64,000 nucleotides of DNA. It comes from an uncultured Clostridia bacterium. GTDB taxonomy: Bacteria > Bacillota > Clostridia > Saccharofermentanales > Saccharofermentanaceae. Location of the stretch: contig CAMNGC010000006.1 of assembly GCA_946537885.1 (NCBI GenBank), forward strand, positions 1-64,000, read 5' to 3'. The notes under the pieces were generated by a model. That model ran no database searches. It had not been told where the DNA came from and was given only the letters and a program-made list of their open reading frames with translations. The translations under genes were made by a program, and so were the position numbers. The number at the start of each line of letters is the position of its first letter. The stretch's first letter is position 1. Positions 1 to 8,173 of the stretch are shown here, in pieces.

Positions 1-2
1 AA

Positions 3-228
3 GATGGCTTGGTCAGGCACTGGATCCACAGACAGGAGCTCGAACTCAGGATATGCGCAGAACTGTTTCCTGAACGTTGCACGGTATTGCCTTCGAAAAA
101 GTACGTGGAGAAGGATATTGATAGGTGTGCCGTTCTATCTTAAGATGGGTTATCATTATAAAGACGGTATAACCACACCTGATGAAGAGCATCTGATAAG
201 ATTGGAAAAACTGAAGTCATCAGCTTGA
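3..228 (+). pseudogene. GNAT acetyltransferase C-terminal part, apparently frameshifted, cut by window edge
   Basis: The last ~30 residues, in frame 1, read FYLKMGYHYKDG...EEHLIRLEKL. This is the typical end of a GNAT N-acetyltransferase (FYxKxGY motif followed by LEK). The upstream protein-like sequence lies in frame 3 (positions 3 to about 130: RHWIHRQELELR..LFPERC) and runs into a stop at about 144 unless one base is restored near 120-132. So what is visible is either a frameshifted gene or a sequencing/assembly error; the 5' part lies outside the window. The substrate cannot be told. Confidence 0.5.
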
Positions 229-289
229 TGAATATGAGGATAACATCTATTATAAAACAGCAATATATTTAATACAGAGGAAATAAGGG

Positions 290-931
290 ATGAAAAAAAC
301 AGAATATGAGATAACAAGGATCAAGGGCGGAACAGATAATTGTTACATTGTTTCCGATGGTAAGAACGCGATCCTGTTTGACACGTCAAGCGGTGAAAGT
401 AAAGATAAGGTAATTGAAGCATGCAGCAGATATGAGATGAAGGCATTAGTTCTTTCGCATCCTCGCTTTGATCACGCCGAGAACGCTGCAGTTATATCGG
501 AACGGTACAACATACCCGTTGCTTATCATAAAGCTGATGATGAGATTTTCGACAACTATGATGCACAGCCTCTCAGGTCATACGGGCCTGTAGGCTTCGT
601 TGTCCTCAAGATGTCGCTTAAGGTGCTGCGTAATACTAAAGTAAAACGTCCGGAAAAGTTTGTTTATGTAAAAGAAGGCGATACACTCGCAGATTATGGT
701 TTTCCGGATATCAGAGTAGTCGAACTTCCCGGCCATACGAAAGGTTCGATAGGTCTTATTATACAAGATCACGCAATCCTGGTTGGAGATGCACTTGATA
801 ACTGGATCAGGCCGGGTGTAGGACATCTGTACTTCGATCTGGATGTTTTGAAGAAAACGGCAGACAAGATCAGATCATTCGGTCCGCGAAGGATCTATTA
901 TGGTCACGGAGATCCGACGGATAAGTTCTAA
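290..931 (+). CDS. Metallo-beta-lactamase fold hydrolase
   Basis: A 213-residue protein of the MBL superfamily, a metal-dependent hydrolase probably in the cytosol (no signal peptide). The zinc motif appears as HPRFDH at residues 57-62. The usual HxHxDH has lost its second histidine (Arg59), while Asp61 and His62 remain. Later ligands are present: PGHTKGS (His149), GDAL (Asp167) and the terminal YGHGDP (His206). The start at 290 follows an AGAGG site. The protein resembles glyoxalase-II/MBL hydrolases but the substrate is unknown, and loss of one metal ligand may mean altered metal use. The next gene is convergent. Confidence 0.85.
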   Translation: MKKTEYEITRIKGGTDNCYIVSDGKNAILFDTSSGESKDKVIEACSRYEMKALVLSHPRFDHAENAAVISERYNIPVAYHKADDEIFDNYDAQPLRSYGPVGFVVLKMSLKVLRNTKVKRPEKFVYVKEGDTLADYGFPDIRVVELPGHTKGSIGLIIQDHAILVGDALDNWIRPGVGHLYFDLDVLKKTADKIRSFGPRRIYYGHGDPTDKF

Positions 932-976
932 GTACCTGAAAAAAGAGATTTAATAAACCAACAGAGGCTGCATTTA

Positions 977-1702
977 TCAAGGCAATGGTGTTGTAACGAA
1001 GAAGTTTGAACGGATCTTTGCCACAGTCCTGTTCATCTTTTTACGCCCATAGTGAACATAGGCAAGATCCTTTATCTTGCTCCATGTCTGCGGATGAGTC
1101 TCAAAGAAAGTATCAGGATCATCGAAAACGCCATAGTCCTTTACGACAGATTCGTTCTGGACGAATATATCCGTGCCTTTCCATTCAAGGGAAAGCCCCT
1201 GAAGATCAGGAACAGAGATCGCACAATGCGCGAAAGGCCCTTTGTTCTCTTTGTATTCTTTCTTTACGGCAGAGACATAGGCTTCATCCGTTATTACACC
1301 TTCAAGAGCGATCCATTGCCCCTGATAGCAGACCTCTGCCCATGTGTGAACGACCGTATCCGGTGCCAGAGCAGCTATTATTCTGGAGGTTACTCCTTCT
1401 TGGAAATGCTTATCCACTTCTGACCCGTGTAATCTGCAAGGGATCCCGACAGCTCTTAACAAGGTCATAAGGAGTGTTGCTTTTGTATTGCACTGGCCAT
1501 ATCCGTCAGACAGCACCTCATCGGCAGCAAGAAGATCAGATCTGTTATATCCGAACAGGATGTCATTTCTGACATAATCGTATATTGCGCCTATCTTCTG
1601 ATATTCATCCAAAGCTTCCCAATTATGCTCTTCTACAAGGTTCCTGATCTTTTCGCTACCGTAATCGAGCATCCGTGTTTTTCTAAGATATCTGTTTTCC
1701 AT
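977..1702 (-). CDS. Transglutaminase-like domain protein
   Basis: A 241-residue protein with a transglutaminase/protease-like core. The nucleophilic Cys71 is in GYGQCNTKATLL and His119 in VVHTWAEV. The third catalytic position, normally Asp after a W-x-x-x-D pattern, appears as Glu134 in WIALEG. Such proteins are Cys peptidases or amide hydrolases of the papain-like fold, mostly with unknown substrates. No signal peptide or membrane segment is visible, so it is probably cytosolic. It lies just downstream of, and on the same strand as, the AraC-type gene at 1754-2503, 51 nt away, so co-transcription is possible. Confidence 0.8.
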   Translation of the reverse strand: MENRYLRKTRMLDYGSEKIRNLVEEHNWEALDEYQKIGAIYDYVRNDILFGYNRSDLLAADEVLSDGYGQCNTKATLLMTLLRAVGIPCRLHGSEVDKHFQEGVTSRIIAALAPDTVVHTWAEVCYQGQWIALEGVITDEAYVSAVKKEYKENKGPFAHCAISVPDLQGLSLEWKGTDIFVQNESVVKDYGVFDDPDTFFETHPQTWSKIKDLAYVHYGRKKMNRTVAKIRSNFFVTTPLP

Positions 1703-1753
1703 ATATCAAGCCGTCCTTTTTCTTTTTATGGCTTGATTCTATACGGAATCTGA

Positions 1754-2503
1754 TCAGTAAACTTTCAAAAAAACGCTATCTTTCACACCGCGTCTCGCGG
1801 GAAGTCCCATGAGGCTCTTAACGACAGCCGCGAAATGTGACGGTGAATCGAACCCCGCCTCCATGGATGCCTTTGTTATACTCTCGCCCAGAAGGATCTT
1901 CTCGAAAGCCTTCTCGAGCTGATGCAATGTCAGATATTTCTTGATCGGGATGCCGACCTGTTCAGAGAACAAATGTGACAGCCGGCTGGCCGATAAGTTA
2001 AGCTCTCCGGCATATTCTTCTATTGAATGATCGTCGCAATCACAGTGCTCCAGCATCTCAAGGAAGGTGATGATCCGTTCATCCAGCAGCTTTGGCGTAG
2101 GCAGCAGACCAAAGCATCCGTTGATCCCGGCTATCAGTTCCAAATACTGATCTTTACATGGACATTCCTTCAGAGAGATCACCTGCCTGATCAATGCATC
2201 TGCCGTTGATCCATCAACAATATAGTAGTCTTTATTATCCAAAAGTTCGTCAAGCGCAAGTCCGAGGGCGGATACCGGCTCGATTATCGTCGTTAAACAA
2301 AGCCTTTTACCGGCATTGAATGAATGCTTTACATTCTTGTTCACTAAGATGCATTTGGCATCAGGTTGTTCTTTACCGACCTTGAGATTCAGCTTTCCTT
2401 CGGTACAGATGAAGAATTGCAACATGGCATGACGATGGAGCGATGCATCCATTGTGTCTGTCAAAATGCTTATCTTATCAATGTCCCAAAAGATTTGATT
2501 CAT
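1754..2503 (-). CDS. AraC family transcriptional regulator
   Basis: A 249-residue regulator. The N-terminal ~140 residues look like a cupin-type sensing domain (LHRHAMLQFFICTEG, a metal/effector pocket-like HxH pattern). The last ~100 residues are a double helix-turn-helix AraC domain (LSASRLSHLFSEQVG, then SITKASMEAGFDSPSHFAAVVKS). The second HTH shows the usual family signature of xAGFxSxSHFxxxFK type. The effector is unknown. It probably controls the downstream transglutaminase-like gene and/or itself; the divergent gene is the HAD phosphatase at 2644. Confidence 0.85.
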   Translation of the reverse strand: MNQIFWDIDKISILTDTMDASLHRHAMLQFFICTEGKLNLKVGKEQPDAKCILVNKNVKHSFNAGKRLCLTTIIEPVSALGLALDELLDNKDYYIVDGSTADALIRQVISLKECPCKDQYLELIAGINGCFGLLPTPKLLDERIITFLEMLEHCDCDDHSIEEYAGELNLSASRLSHLFSEQVGIPIKKYLTLHQLEKAFEKILLGESITKASMEAGFDSPSHFAAVVKSLMGLPARRGVKDSVFLKVY

Positions 2504-2643
2504 AATTATACTCCGATATGTAATTATAGCATGTTAATAAGCATTTCTTTGAATCAATGCCTTGTATGGCACTTAATGAGCAATCAGAAGTAAGAATACG
2601 GTATAATATATCCGTTATTCTCTTTATCTACGGCGGTTAATGA

Positions 2644-3372
2644 ATGCATCACAATTTTCTTTTTGATCTTGACCAGACACTTCTTGATTTCCATGCCTCG
2701 GAACGTAAGGCTCTGGAGATTGTCCTTACAGACTGCGGCCTTAACTATACCGAAGGCTGCTATGAGCACTTCAAGGAATATAACAAGTTATTGTGGCTTG
2801 AACTGGAGAAGGGGAACATTAGTCGGACCGAGTTATTTATAAAAAGATTCTCCGACATAATCGAATACTGCGGAGGGGATCTTACAAATATTGATGTGCT
2901 CCAGCTGAATAACGACTTCATCCTTACGATGTCCCGTAACGGAGTACTCATGGACGGCGCTCTCGAATTTATGAGGCGGCTTACTTCGGATATCCCCGAT
3001 GCCAGGTGTTACATTATCTCCAATGGCGCTACCGTAAATGCCGAAGGCCGCATCAAGACTACCGGCCTTGATAAGTATCTTACCAAGATCTACATAAGTG
3101 AGTCGATGGGTGTGAATAAACCTTCTTCCGATTTTTTCGATATAGTTCTCGATGGAGTTGCCGAGCCCAAGGATGCCTGCATCGTTATCGGTGATTCGCT
3201 GACTTCAGATATGCTCGGTGCCCGGAACGCCGGTCTTACATCGGTATGGTTCATGCCTTCAGGCGACATTCCTTCCGCTTGCCTTAAATATGATATCAAC
3301 TACTGTGCATCGTCTTTCAACGAACTATATGATGTTCTTCTAAAGTGGGCACATAAAGGTAAATGCAATTAG
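2644..3372 (+). CDS. HAD family hydrolase, YjjG-type nucleotidase
   Basis: A 242-residue HAD phosphatase with all four motifs: FLFDLDQTLLDF (nucleophile Asp8, acid/base Asp10), ISNGAT (motif II), the Lys of NKPSSDFF (motif III) and IGDSLTSDMLGARNAG (motif IV). Cap-domain length and the LGVNKP-like SMGVNKPSSDFF stretch match the YjjG/YfnB noncanonical pyrimidine nucleotidases, which dephosphorylate (deoxy)nucleoside monophosphates and help clean mutagenic analogues. The family call is firm and the exact substrate is inferred. A possible -10 (TATAAT at 2602-2607) precedes it. Confidence 0.85.
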   Translation: MHHNFLFDLDQTLLDFHASERKALEIVLTDCGLNYTEGCYEHFKEYNKLLWLELEKGNISRTELFIKRFSDIIEYCGGDLTNIDVLQLNNDFILTMSRNGVLMDGALEFMRRLTSDIPDARCYIISNGATVNAEGRIKTTGLDKYLTKIYISESMGVNKPSSDFFDIVLDGVAEPKDACIVIGDSLTSDMLGARNAGLTSVWFMPSGDIPSACLKYDINYCASSFNELYDVLLKWAHKGKCN

Positions 3373-3528
3373 AAGTCATATAGTTCGCACGAATTAGCAG
3401 TTTTACAGCTTGAAAAAACATGTCTTTTGGATTAGCCTTTTCTTTGGCTGTTCGAGCCCGAAGTATTAAATTGGGAGCAATCAGCCAAATGCTTTGTGCG
3501 CATATGTTCATGGAGGAAAAAGGGAGCG

Positions 3529-3936
3529 ATGCAAAAAAACAGTTGGCAAAGAACAAAAAAGAGACGGAGAATAATTGGAGTCTTCGTTGCACTTATTATT
3601 GTTGCTGTCGGTGTATATTTAATGTTCGTTCAGAAAAGGGAGGATCAAAACTACGACTTAAAGGTGACTGCAGTCGTAACGGAAGTCCACATCAGACAAA
3701 GCGACGAAGACAGAAATAGAAATGAGTACAGGGCAGATTGCGAATATGAGATCGACGGAGTCAGGTACTATCATACGACTCCGTGGCGGGACAATAAATA
3801 TACAAAAGGCGATAAGATAAGCCTCAGCGTCAAATCTGATGATCCTGAGGCAAGGAACAAACATGAATACTCGACAGCAGGGTGGATCTGCTTCTGCATC
3901 TCGGGGATCGTCTTATATTTTACCTTGCGTCATTAA
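3529..3936 (+). CDS. Small membrane protein, DUF3592-like
   Basis: I do not recognise a specific function. The chosen start at 3529 has GGGAG and GGAGG runs just upstream; an earlier ATG at 3496 lacks a good site. The 135 residues comprise a polybasic N-terminus (KKRRR), a transmembrane segment at about 14-34, an extracytoplasmic beta-rich stretch (VTAVVTEVHI...YRADCEYEIDGVRYYHT), and a second membrane segment at the C-terminus (WICFCISGIVLYFTL). The middle region, with V-x-Y-x-V-dG-x-x-Y-like spacing, resembles DUF3592 proteins. The gene is followed closely by the zinc-ribbon protein at 3960 and may share its transcript. Confidence 0.6.
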   Translation: MQKNSWQRTKKRRRIIGVFVALIIVAVGVYLMFVQKREDQNYDLKVTAVVTEVHIRQSDEDRNRNEYRADCEYEIDGVRYYHTTPWRDNKYTKGDKISLSVKSDDPEARNKHEYSTAGWICFCISGIVLYFTLRH

Positions 3937-3959
3937 TATATCGAAAAGGACTATCGAAT

Positions 3960-5195
3960 ATGTTTAATATGGAATTCGATGCAAAGCCTGTCTTGAAAAA
4001 GTCATACAAGACTTTTATCAGTCAGCTGAATGCCTGGGACCGCGATGGAACAACACCCATGCTCGCCAGTGAAGATATGCGCTTTGCACTGGAGTTGCAG
4101 CGTCAGCACTGGAAGAACTTGGGGCTGGATGTTCATCAGCAGATAAAGAATATCAAAAGCGGCAGCAAGGAGATCCCGAGCGTCAACTACAGCGACAGGA
4201 TCTTCATAAATCACATTGTTGGCACTAGCAAAATGCGTACCACGAAGATCAGTCGTCAGGGGCAGGAGATCTACGATCAGACGGACGAGGTTGGAACAAA
4301 CGTGGTCATCCAGCAACTGAAGGAGGATACACAGCCCTCGCCGGATATGGCTTTGTCCTGTCCGCATTGCGGCGCGCCGACCACCCTGGCTCAAATTGAG
4401 AGCGGCTGCCCATTCTGCGGTACCGGCTTCATCATGGACGAACTGTATCCTAAGGTAACCAATGCTTTTTTTGAAGTGCATCCTGATGCTGACGGGAAGG
4501 GGAGTCGCAGAAGCCTTATCTTGTTAATGGGCTCTGGCGTTCTTCTGATGCTCATATACTATCTGATCAATTATTTGTGGTTCTCTACAGCTAATGACTC
4601 TCTGATTGGCGTGATCATTGCAGGACTTATCATCGGCTTTATGGTATGGGTGCTGACCAGGTTTTTGGGGACCTTAGCACGAATGGGTAAGGATATGAGG
4701 GGAGCCGGCAAGGTCGGAAAATCTCTTAGATTCCGTAACAAGATAAGGGCCATTGATCCGGAGTTCTCCTCTGAGCATTTTCGCGACAGAGCAATGAATC
4801 TCTTCCGTATCGCGGCCTTCAGCGAAGATGCGACCCGTTACACATCCTGTAGCTGCCAGCGCCCGGCTTCATGGGATCCTGTGATCGATGCGACACTGCA
4901 GAACTTTGGGGTAAACAGATACAGCATCAAGGGAAATGATTGCACAGTCGACCTCACTTTATATATGGATTGTCTTATCTATAGAAAGGGCAAGATCAAG
5001 AGCCGAGCTCAAAATTACGATCTTGTGCTTCATAAGAAGATCACTCAGCCGACTGACCTCGGCTTTTCCATTAAGGCAGTAAGTTGCCCAAGCTGTTCCG
5101 GCAGCTTTGATGCCGAGCAGGTGCGATACTGCCCGCACTGCGGTAACGAATATGATCTTTCTAAGTACGATTGGGTATTGACAGATATAAGGTAA
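3960..5195 (+). CDS. Zinc-ribbon membrane protein with Tim44-like C-terminal domain
   Basis: A 411-residue protein starting at ATG 3960 (an alternative in-frame ATG lies at 3969). Residues 134-153 form a CxxC...CxxC zinc ribbon, two transmembrane helices lie at about 185-208 and 214-235, and a second CxxC...CxxC ribbon lies near 376-394. The segment after the helices (IDPEFSSEHFRDRAMNLFRIAAFSED) resembles the Tim44-like domain that follows a membrane anchor in some bacterial proteins. The role is unknown; zinc ribbons suggest protein or nucleic-acid binding at the membrane. It is one of several zinc-ribbon proteins in this region (6342, 9903). Confidence 0.7.
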   Translation: MFNMEFDAKPVLKKSYKTFISQLNAWDRDGTTPMLASEDMRFALELQRQHWKNLGLDVHQQIKNIKSGSKEIPSVNYSDRIFINHIVGTSKMRTTKISRQGQEIYDQTDEVGTNVVIQQLKEDTQPSPDMALSCPHCGAPTTLAQIESGCPFCGTGFIMDELYPKVTNAFFEVHPDADGKGSRRSLILLMGSGVLLMLIYYLINYLWFSTANDSLIGVIIAGLIIGFMVWVLTRFLGTLARMGKDMRGAGKVGKSLRFRNKIRAIDPEFSSEHFRDRAMNLFRIAAFSEDATRYTSCSCQRPASWDPVIDATLQNFGVNRYSIKGNDCTVDLTLYMDCLIYRKGKIKSRAQNYDLVLHKKITQPTDLGFSIKAVSCPSCSGSFDAEQVRYCPHCGNEYDLSKYDWVLTDIR

Positions 5196-5247
5196 TGACC
5201 TTTCGCGAAAAAAGATTATCTCTTTTGCTCTCTATGTCAGCTTATAG

Positions 5248-5505
5248 TTTATAGAAAGCCTGTCTGCTATAATCGGGATACAATGTTCAGCCCCTGACAA
5301 AGAATGCATTCAAGATTGTCCTGTCCTTGTTGTCGGCGGTGGTGAAGACAGGATATTCAATAAAAGAGCATTCTTGGAATTGTCGAAAGCTGTTAATGAC
5401 AGTATAATCGACATCTTTCCTTTTGGGGGACACGCTGTTTATGATGAGGCAGGGTCTTTCCAGGAAAGAGTTATGGAATTCCTTGAGAATCCGGATGCAG
5501 AATAA
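5248..5505 (+). pseudogene. Alpha/beta hydrolase C-terminal remnant
   Basis: The frame open from 5248 to the TAA at 5503-5505 encodes a stretch characteristic of the last third of alpha/beta hydrolases: VLVVGGGEDRIF (acid-residue loop), then FPFGGHAVYDE (catalytic His in GGHxxxDE) and a closing helix FQERVMEFLENPD. There is no start codon, nucleophile elbow or N-terminal half, and a stop lies just upstream (5245-5247). This is therefore a decayed fragment rather than a functional gene. A TGCTATAAT promoter-like motif at 5264-5271 lies inside it and is probably coincidental. Confidence 0.65.
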
Positions 5506-5547
5506 ATATCAAAAGGGCTGTCTCGATTGCAGATTGAGACAGCCCTT
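5505..5547 (-). terminator. Rho-independent terminator of the lipoprotein gene
   Basis: A perfect 12-bp stem (5513-5524 with 5536-5547, arm AAGGGCTGTCTC) is followed, on the minus strand, by a T-rich run. It lies 60 nt past the 3' end of the minus-strand lipoprotein gene at 5607. Confidence 0.8.
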
Positions 5548-5606
5548 GGGTTATGTACCGGTAATATCGGAACTCTTATTTATAAAAGCTTCCGGATAAT
5601 TCTCTC

Positions 5607-6158
5607 TTAATCGAGGGAAGTTACATAGATATAGGATACGGTTCCTTCTTCGGAGATTCCGCATGTAAGCGAATTTGCACCTGAATCAAAGTTGACCACA
5701 TACTCGCTCTCGTTAGTAGGTGTGCCATAAAGTGTCTTTGCCTGTTCGATCGTGTCCTGCAGATGAAGTCCGAGATCAGTCTGAGCCTGAGATGCGACTT
5801 CGCCGCCTTCTGTAAGGTTGTAATAGTCGATGATCCCTGATTCGTTGCTGCCTATCTCGAGACCGTCGTACCAGTGAAGTGTCATGGTATCACCCTCGCC
5901 GTCACACGGAGGAATATCCTCGGCAGGACGGAGCTCGTCGCCAAGTCCATCGGCAATATCAGCGAAAGGAATGCCGGTCTTGACTTCCTCGCCATTGTAG
6001 ATCAGTGTGATGCCTTCAGATGTAACAGTCTCTTCCTGAGCTTGTGTGTCCTCGGCGGTTTTCTCGCTCTCGTCCTTATCGTCGCTACTGCTGCAGCCTG
6101 CAACAGATGTAAGAACCAGAGCAGAACACAAAAGTACTGAAAGTAATGTCCTCTTCAT
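5607..6158 (-). CDS. Lipoprotein of unknown function
   Basis: A 183-residue secreted lipoprotein. The signal peptide MKRTLLSVLLCSALVLTSVAGC ends in a lipobox with acylated Cys22, followed by an acidic Ser/Asp/Glu-rich linker to about residue 50. The rest (TLIYNGEEVKTGIPFADI..., GTPTNESEYVVNFDSG, TCGISEEGTVSYIYV) looks like a small beta-rich domain. I do not recognise a family. The start at 6158 has GGGAGGA upstream at the right distance; an upstream in-frame ATG (6173) is poorer. It is a single gene with its own terminator. Confidence 0.75.
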   Translation of the reverse strand: MKRTLLSVLLCSALVLTSVAGCSSSDDKDESEKTAEDTQAQEETVTSEGITLIYNGEEVKTGIPFADIADGLGDELRPAEDIPPCDGEGDTMTLHWYDGLEIGSNESGIIDYYNLTEGGEVASQAQTDLGLHLQDTIEQAKTLYGTPTNESEYVVNFDSGANSLTCGISEEGTVSYIYVTSLD

Positions 6159-6341
6159 ATTTGTTCCTCCCATAAATCTTGCTATATAAGAATTCTACCC
6201 CCTATAAAGAAGAAATACAAATTTATTGCGATTGTTTTCGAAAAGCATTCTTCTGATATATACTTTAATCATGGCATGAGCTCGGGCGGCATTTATAGAC
6301 AGGCCGAAGAGCCGGTACAATGATTATTGAGGGACGATAGT

Positions 6342-6557
6342 ATGGGGCTTTTGGGAGGAAAATCATCTAAAAGCGGTTATTGGATACAGCATACGCACCT
6401 TTTCAGGGCGGATGTATATGAGTGTTCTCTATGCGGATCAGGATCAAAAAAGCCGCTTAAGAATTGTCCGCGTTGTGGCGCTCGAATGAAGAAGTCCAAA
6501 TACGATCCTCAATGGGTTGATGAGATCGAGATCTGGGACGTGATCACGGGAGATTAG
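6342..6557 (+). CDS. Small zinc-ribbon protein
   Basis: A 71-residue protein. It opens with a Gly/Ser/Lys-rich stretch, then WIQHTHLFRADVYECSLCG, followed by CPRCGARM. The two CxxC knuckles form a zinc ribbon, and the tail is YDPQWVDEIEIWD. It belongs to a common family of tiny zinc-ribbon proteins in Clostridia whose function I cannot state. ATG 6342 follows a GAGGG site; a TTG start at 6327 is possible but less likely. The next gene begins 8 nt after its stop, so the two are almost certainly one operon. Confidence 0.7.
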   Translation: MGLLGGKSSKSGYWIQHTHLFRADVYECSLCGSGSKKPLKNCPRCGARMKKSKYDPQWVDEIEIWDVITGD

Positions 6558-6565
6558 CAGGTATT

Positions 6566-7339
6566 ATGCAGTATATAGACGGTCAGTGGTATATGAAGGG
6601 GCTGGAGTGGGAAGATGAGGCTTGTATTCACACTTCGGACGAGCTTTTGAAAGTGATAGATTCGATAGGATTTTTGCCTTTATTCAGCAACGAGGTCACA
6701 GGCTTCTCTGTGGAGGAGATGACTGCGACTCAAAGCTGGTGGTCGGCCGATGCGGCAATAGATCCTTTGGAGTGGCGTGGGGTGCTGGCAAAGACCGGCA
6801 AGGTGGCTTACGGGAAGTTCTTCGGAAACAAGGCGGGATTCATATCCAAGAAATGGTTTCCTTATTTTGCGAATTATCGCCGAGCCGGTTATGATTTTGA
6901 TTCGCGTTATGAAGACGGGAAAGCGAACTACCGTGAGAAAATGCTGATGGACCTTTTTATTCCGAAAGCTACTGACATGTGGGCCGTTAAGAAGAAAGAC
7001 CTGGAGTCGCAAGGGTGCGCCTCTTCATTATATACTTTTGAGATGAAGGAGAAGGGCGGATTCGGCAAAGGCGGTGAGAAGAACTTTGAAGGGATCCTGA
7101 CTAAGCTTCAGATGCAGACCTACCTTGTAGTAAAAGAATTTCGCCCGCGCATGAATAAAAAGGGTGAGGAGTACGGATGGTCAGTAGCTGTCATGACTCC
7201 TCCCGAATACCTATGGAGCTATAAGTCGGTGACAGGGCAGTATAAGAGCGACCCGGCAGATTCCTATGCGAAGATATTAAGGCAGATGCAGAAGTATTAT
7301 GACGCCGACGATAAGATGATAGCTAAGGTGCTGAAATGA
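6566..7339 (+). CDS. AlkZ-related winged-helix-like protein
   Basis: A 257-residue protein without signal peptide. The pattern DELLKVIDSIGFLPLF...GFSVEEMT, WWS..DPLEWRG, KVAYGKFFGNKAGFISKKWFPYFANYRR and GFGKGGEKNFEGILTKLQMQTYL matches my memory of the family annotated as AlkZ-related, that is, distant relatives of the AlkZ/YcaQ HTH glycosylases that unhook crosslinked DNA. The catalytic QxQ/QxD motif of true AlkZ is not obvious to me, so glycosylase activity is not claimed. It is operonic with the zinc-ribbon gene at 6342. Confidence 0.55.
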   Translation: MQYIDGQWYMKGLEWEDEACIHTSDELLKVIDSIGFLPLFSNEVTGFSVEEMTATQSWWSADAAIDPLEWRGVLAKTGKVAYGKFFGNKAGFISKKWFPYFANYRRAGYDFDSRYEDGKANYREKMLMDLFIPKATDMWAVKKKDLESQGCASSLYTFEMKEKGGFGKGGEKNFEGILTKLQMQTYLVVKEFRPRMNKKGEEYGWSVAVMTPPEYLWSYKSVTGQYKSDPADSYAKILRQMQKYYDADDKMIAKVLK

Positions 7340-7451
7340 TAGTGGAGAGTCGGTGTACGATCACGATCCTGGTGCAGCCCATGTTATCCAGAGAGTCTGA
7401 GATTTGTCGTGTAGTCTTATTATCCGGCGCTGAGGTAGCTTCATCCTTAGG

Positions 7452-7988
7452 TCAGCGTATCCACTTGTCGGTGAGGGTTGGCTCATCATAGCCCCAATCC
7501 TCTCCGACGCCCGAAGATACCTGTTCGAAGCCGTTCTTCATCAATACTTTGGCAGAGGCTTTGTTCTCGACCATGGTGCTGGCGGTGATTATCTCTATAT
7601 CAGTCTGGCTATACAGGTAATCGATCATCAGTCTCAGAGCCTCGGTCGCGATACCCTTGCCCCAGCAATCCTCTGCCAGACGATAGCCAATGCTTATCTT
7701 ATGAAGATCATCTCTGTAACCGTAAAACTCTGCGATTCCGCAGAATTCTCCCTTGTCCTTATCATAGATTCCCAATATTAATGACTCTTCAAGACATTCG
7801 GTGTAGAGTCTGTCGATAACATAACGGATATCATCATATTTTTGCTCGAAAAGAAATGTCGGCAGGTAGCGGTAGATCTTCTTGCTCTTCACAAATTCAG
7901 CCAGAGCCGGTGCATCTTCCTGCGTGATCTGTCGGAGGACGATCTTATCTCCCTGAAGACTGGGTATTTCCGAAAAATGCTTGCGCAT
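7452..7988 (-). CDS. GNAT N-acetyltransferase, RimJ/RimL type
   Basis: A 178-residue acetyltransferase starting at 7988 behind GGAGGGGATCG. It opens with LQGDKIVLRQITQEDAPALAEF, typical of the RimJ/RimL/SpeG branch. The acetyl-CoA motif A is IGYRLAEDCWGKGIATEALRLM (Q/RxxGxG/A variant WGKGIAT), followed by VENKASAKVLMKNGF, where the ligand-binding Asn-x-x-S-x-x-V-x-x-K-x-GF signature is clear. The substrate is unknown (ribosomal protein N-terminus, amino acid or antibiotic are all possible). It is convergent with the AlkZ-related gene and divergent from the HerA ATPase. Confidence 0.85.
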   Translation of the reverse strand: MRKHFSEIPSLQGDKIVLRQITQEDAPALAEFVKSKKIYRYLPTFLFEQKYDDIRYVIDRLYTECLEESLILGIYDKDKGEFCGIAEFYGYRDDLHKISIGYRLAEDCWGKGIATEALRLMIDYLYSQTDIEIITASTMVENKASAKVLMKNGFEQVSSGVGEDWGYDEPTLTDKWIR

Positions 7989-8066
7989 CGATCCCCTCCA
8001 TCGCGTCACAAACTGCAGTTCTGCATTTGTATTATCTTCTATAAATTATAGCATATTATTTATAGC

Positions 8067-8096
8067 TTGATTTATCTTTTGGTCTATCTGTATAAT
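8067..8096 (+). promoter_or_regulatory. Probable promoter for the HerA-like ATPase gene
   Basis: TTGATT (8067-8072) and TATAAT (8091-8096) are separated by 18 bp, giving a leader of about 70 nt before the ATG at 8174. The region between the divergent genes 7988 and 8174 holds no ORF that looks real. Confidence 0.55.
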
Positions 8097-8173
8097 TGAG
8101 AAGTTGGGGTTCGAGCAATGCTTCTCGCTTTGCTGTCCCTGACGTGCTTATAATCATTCGCGGGGGGCTTATA

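Noticed and set aside
1006..1470. Long + strand ORF opposite the transglutaminase-like gene
   Set aside because: It is antisense to a gene with clear catalytic motifs and its translation is low-complexity and Ser/Arg/His-rich, typical of a shadow frame.
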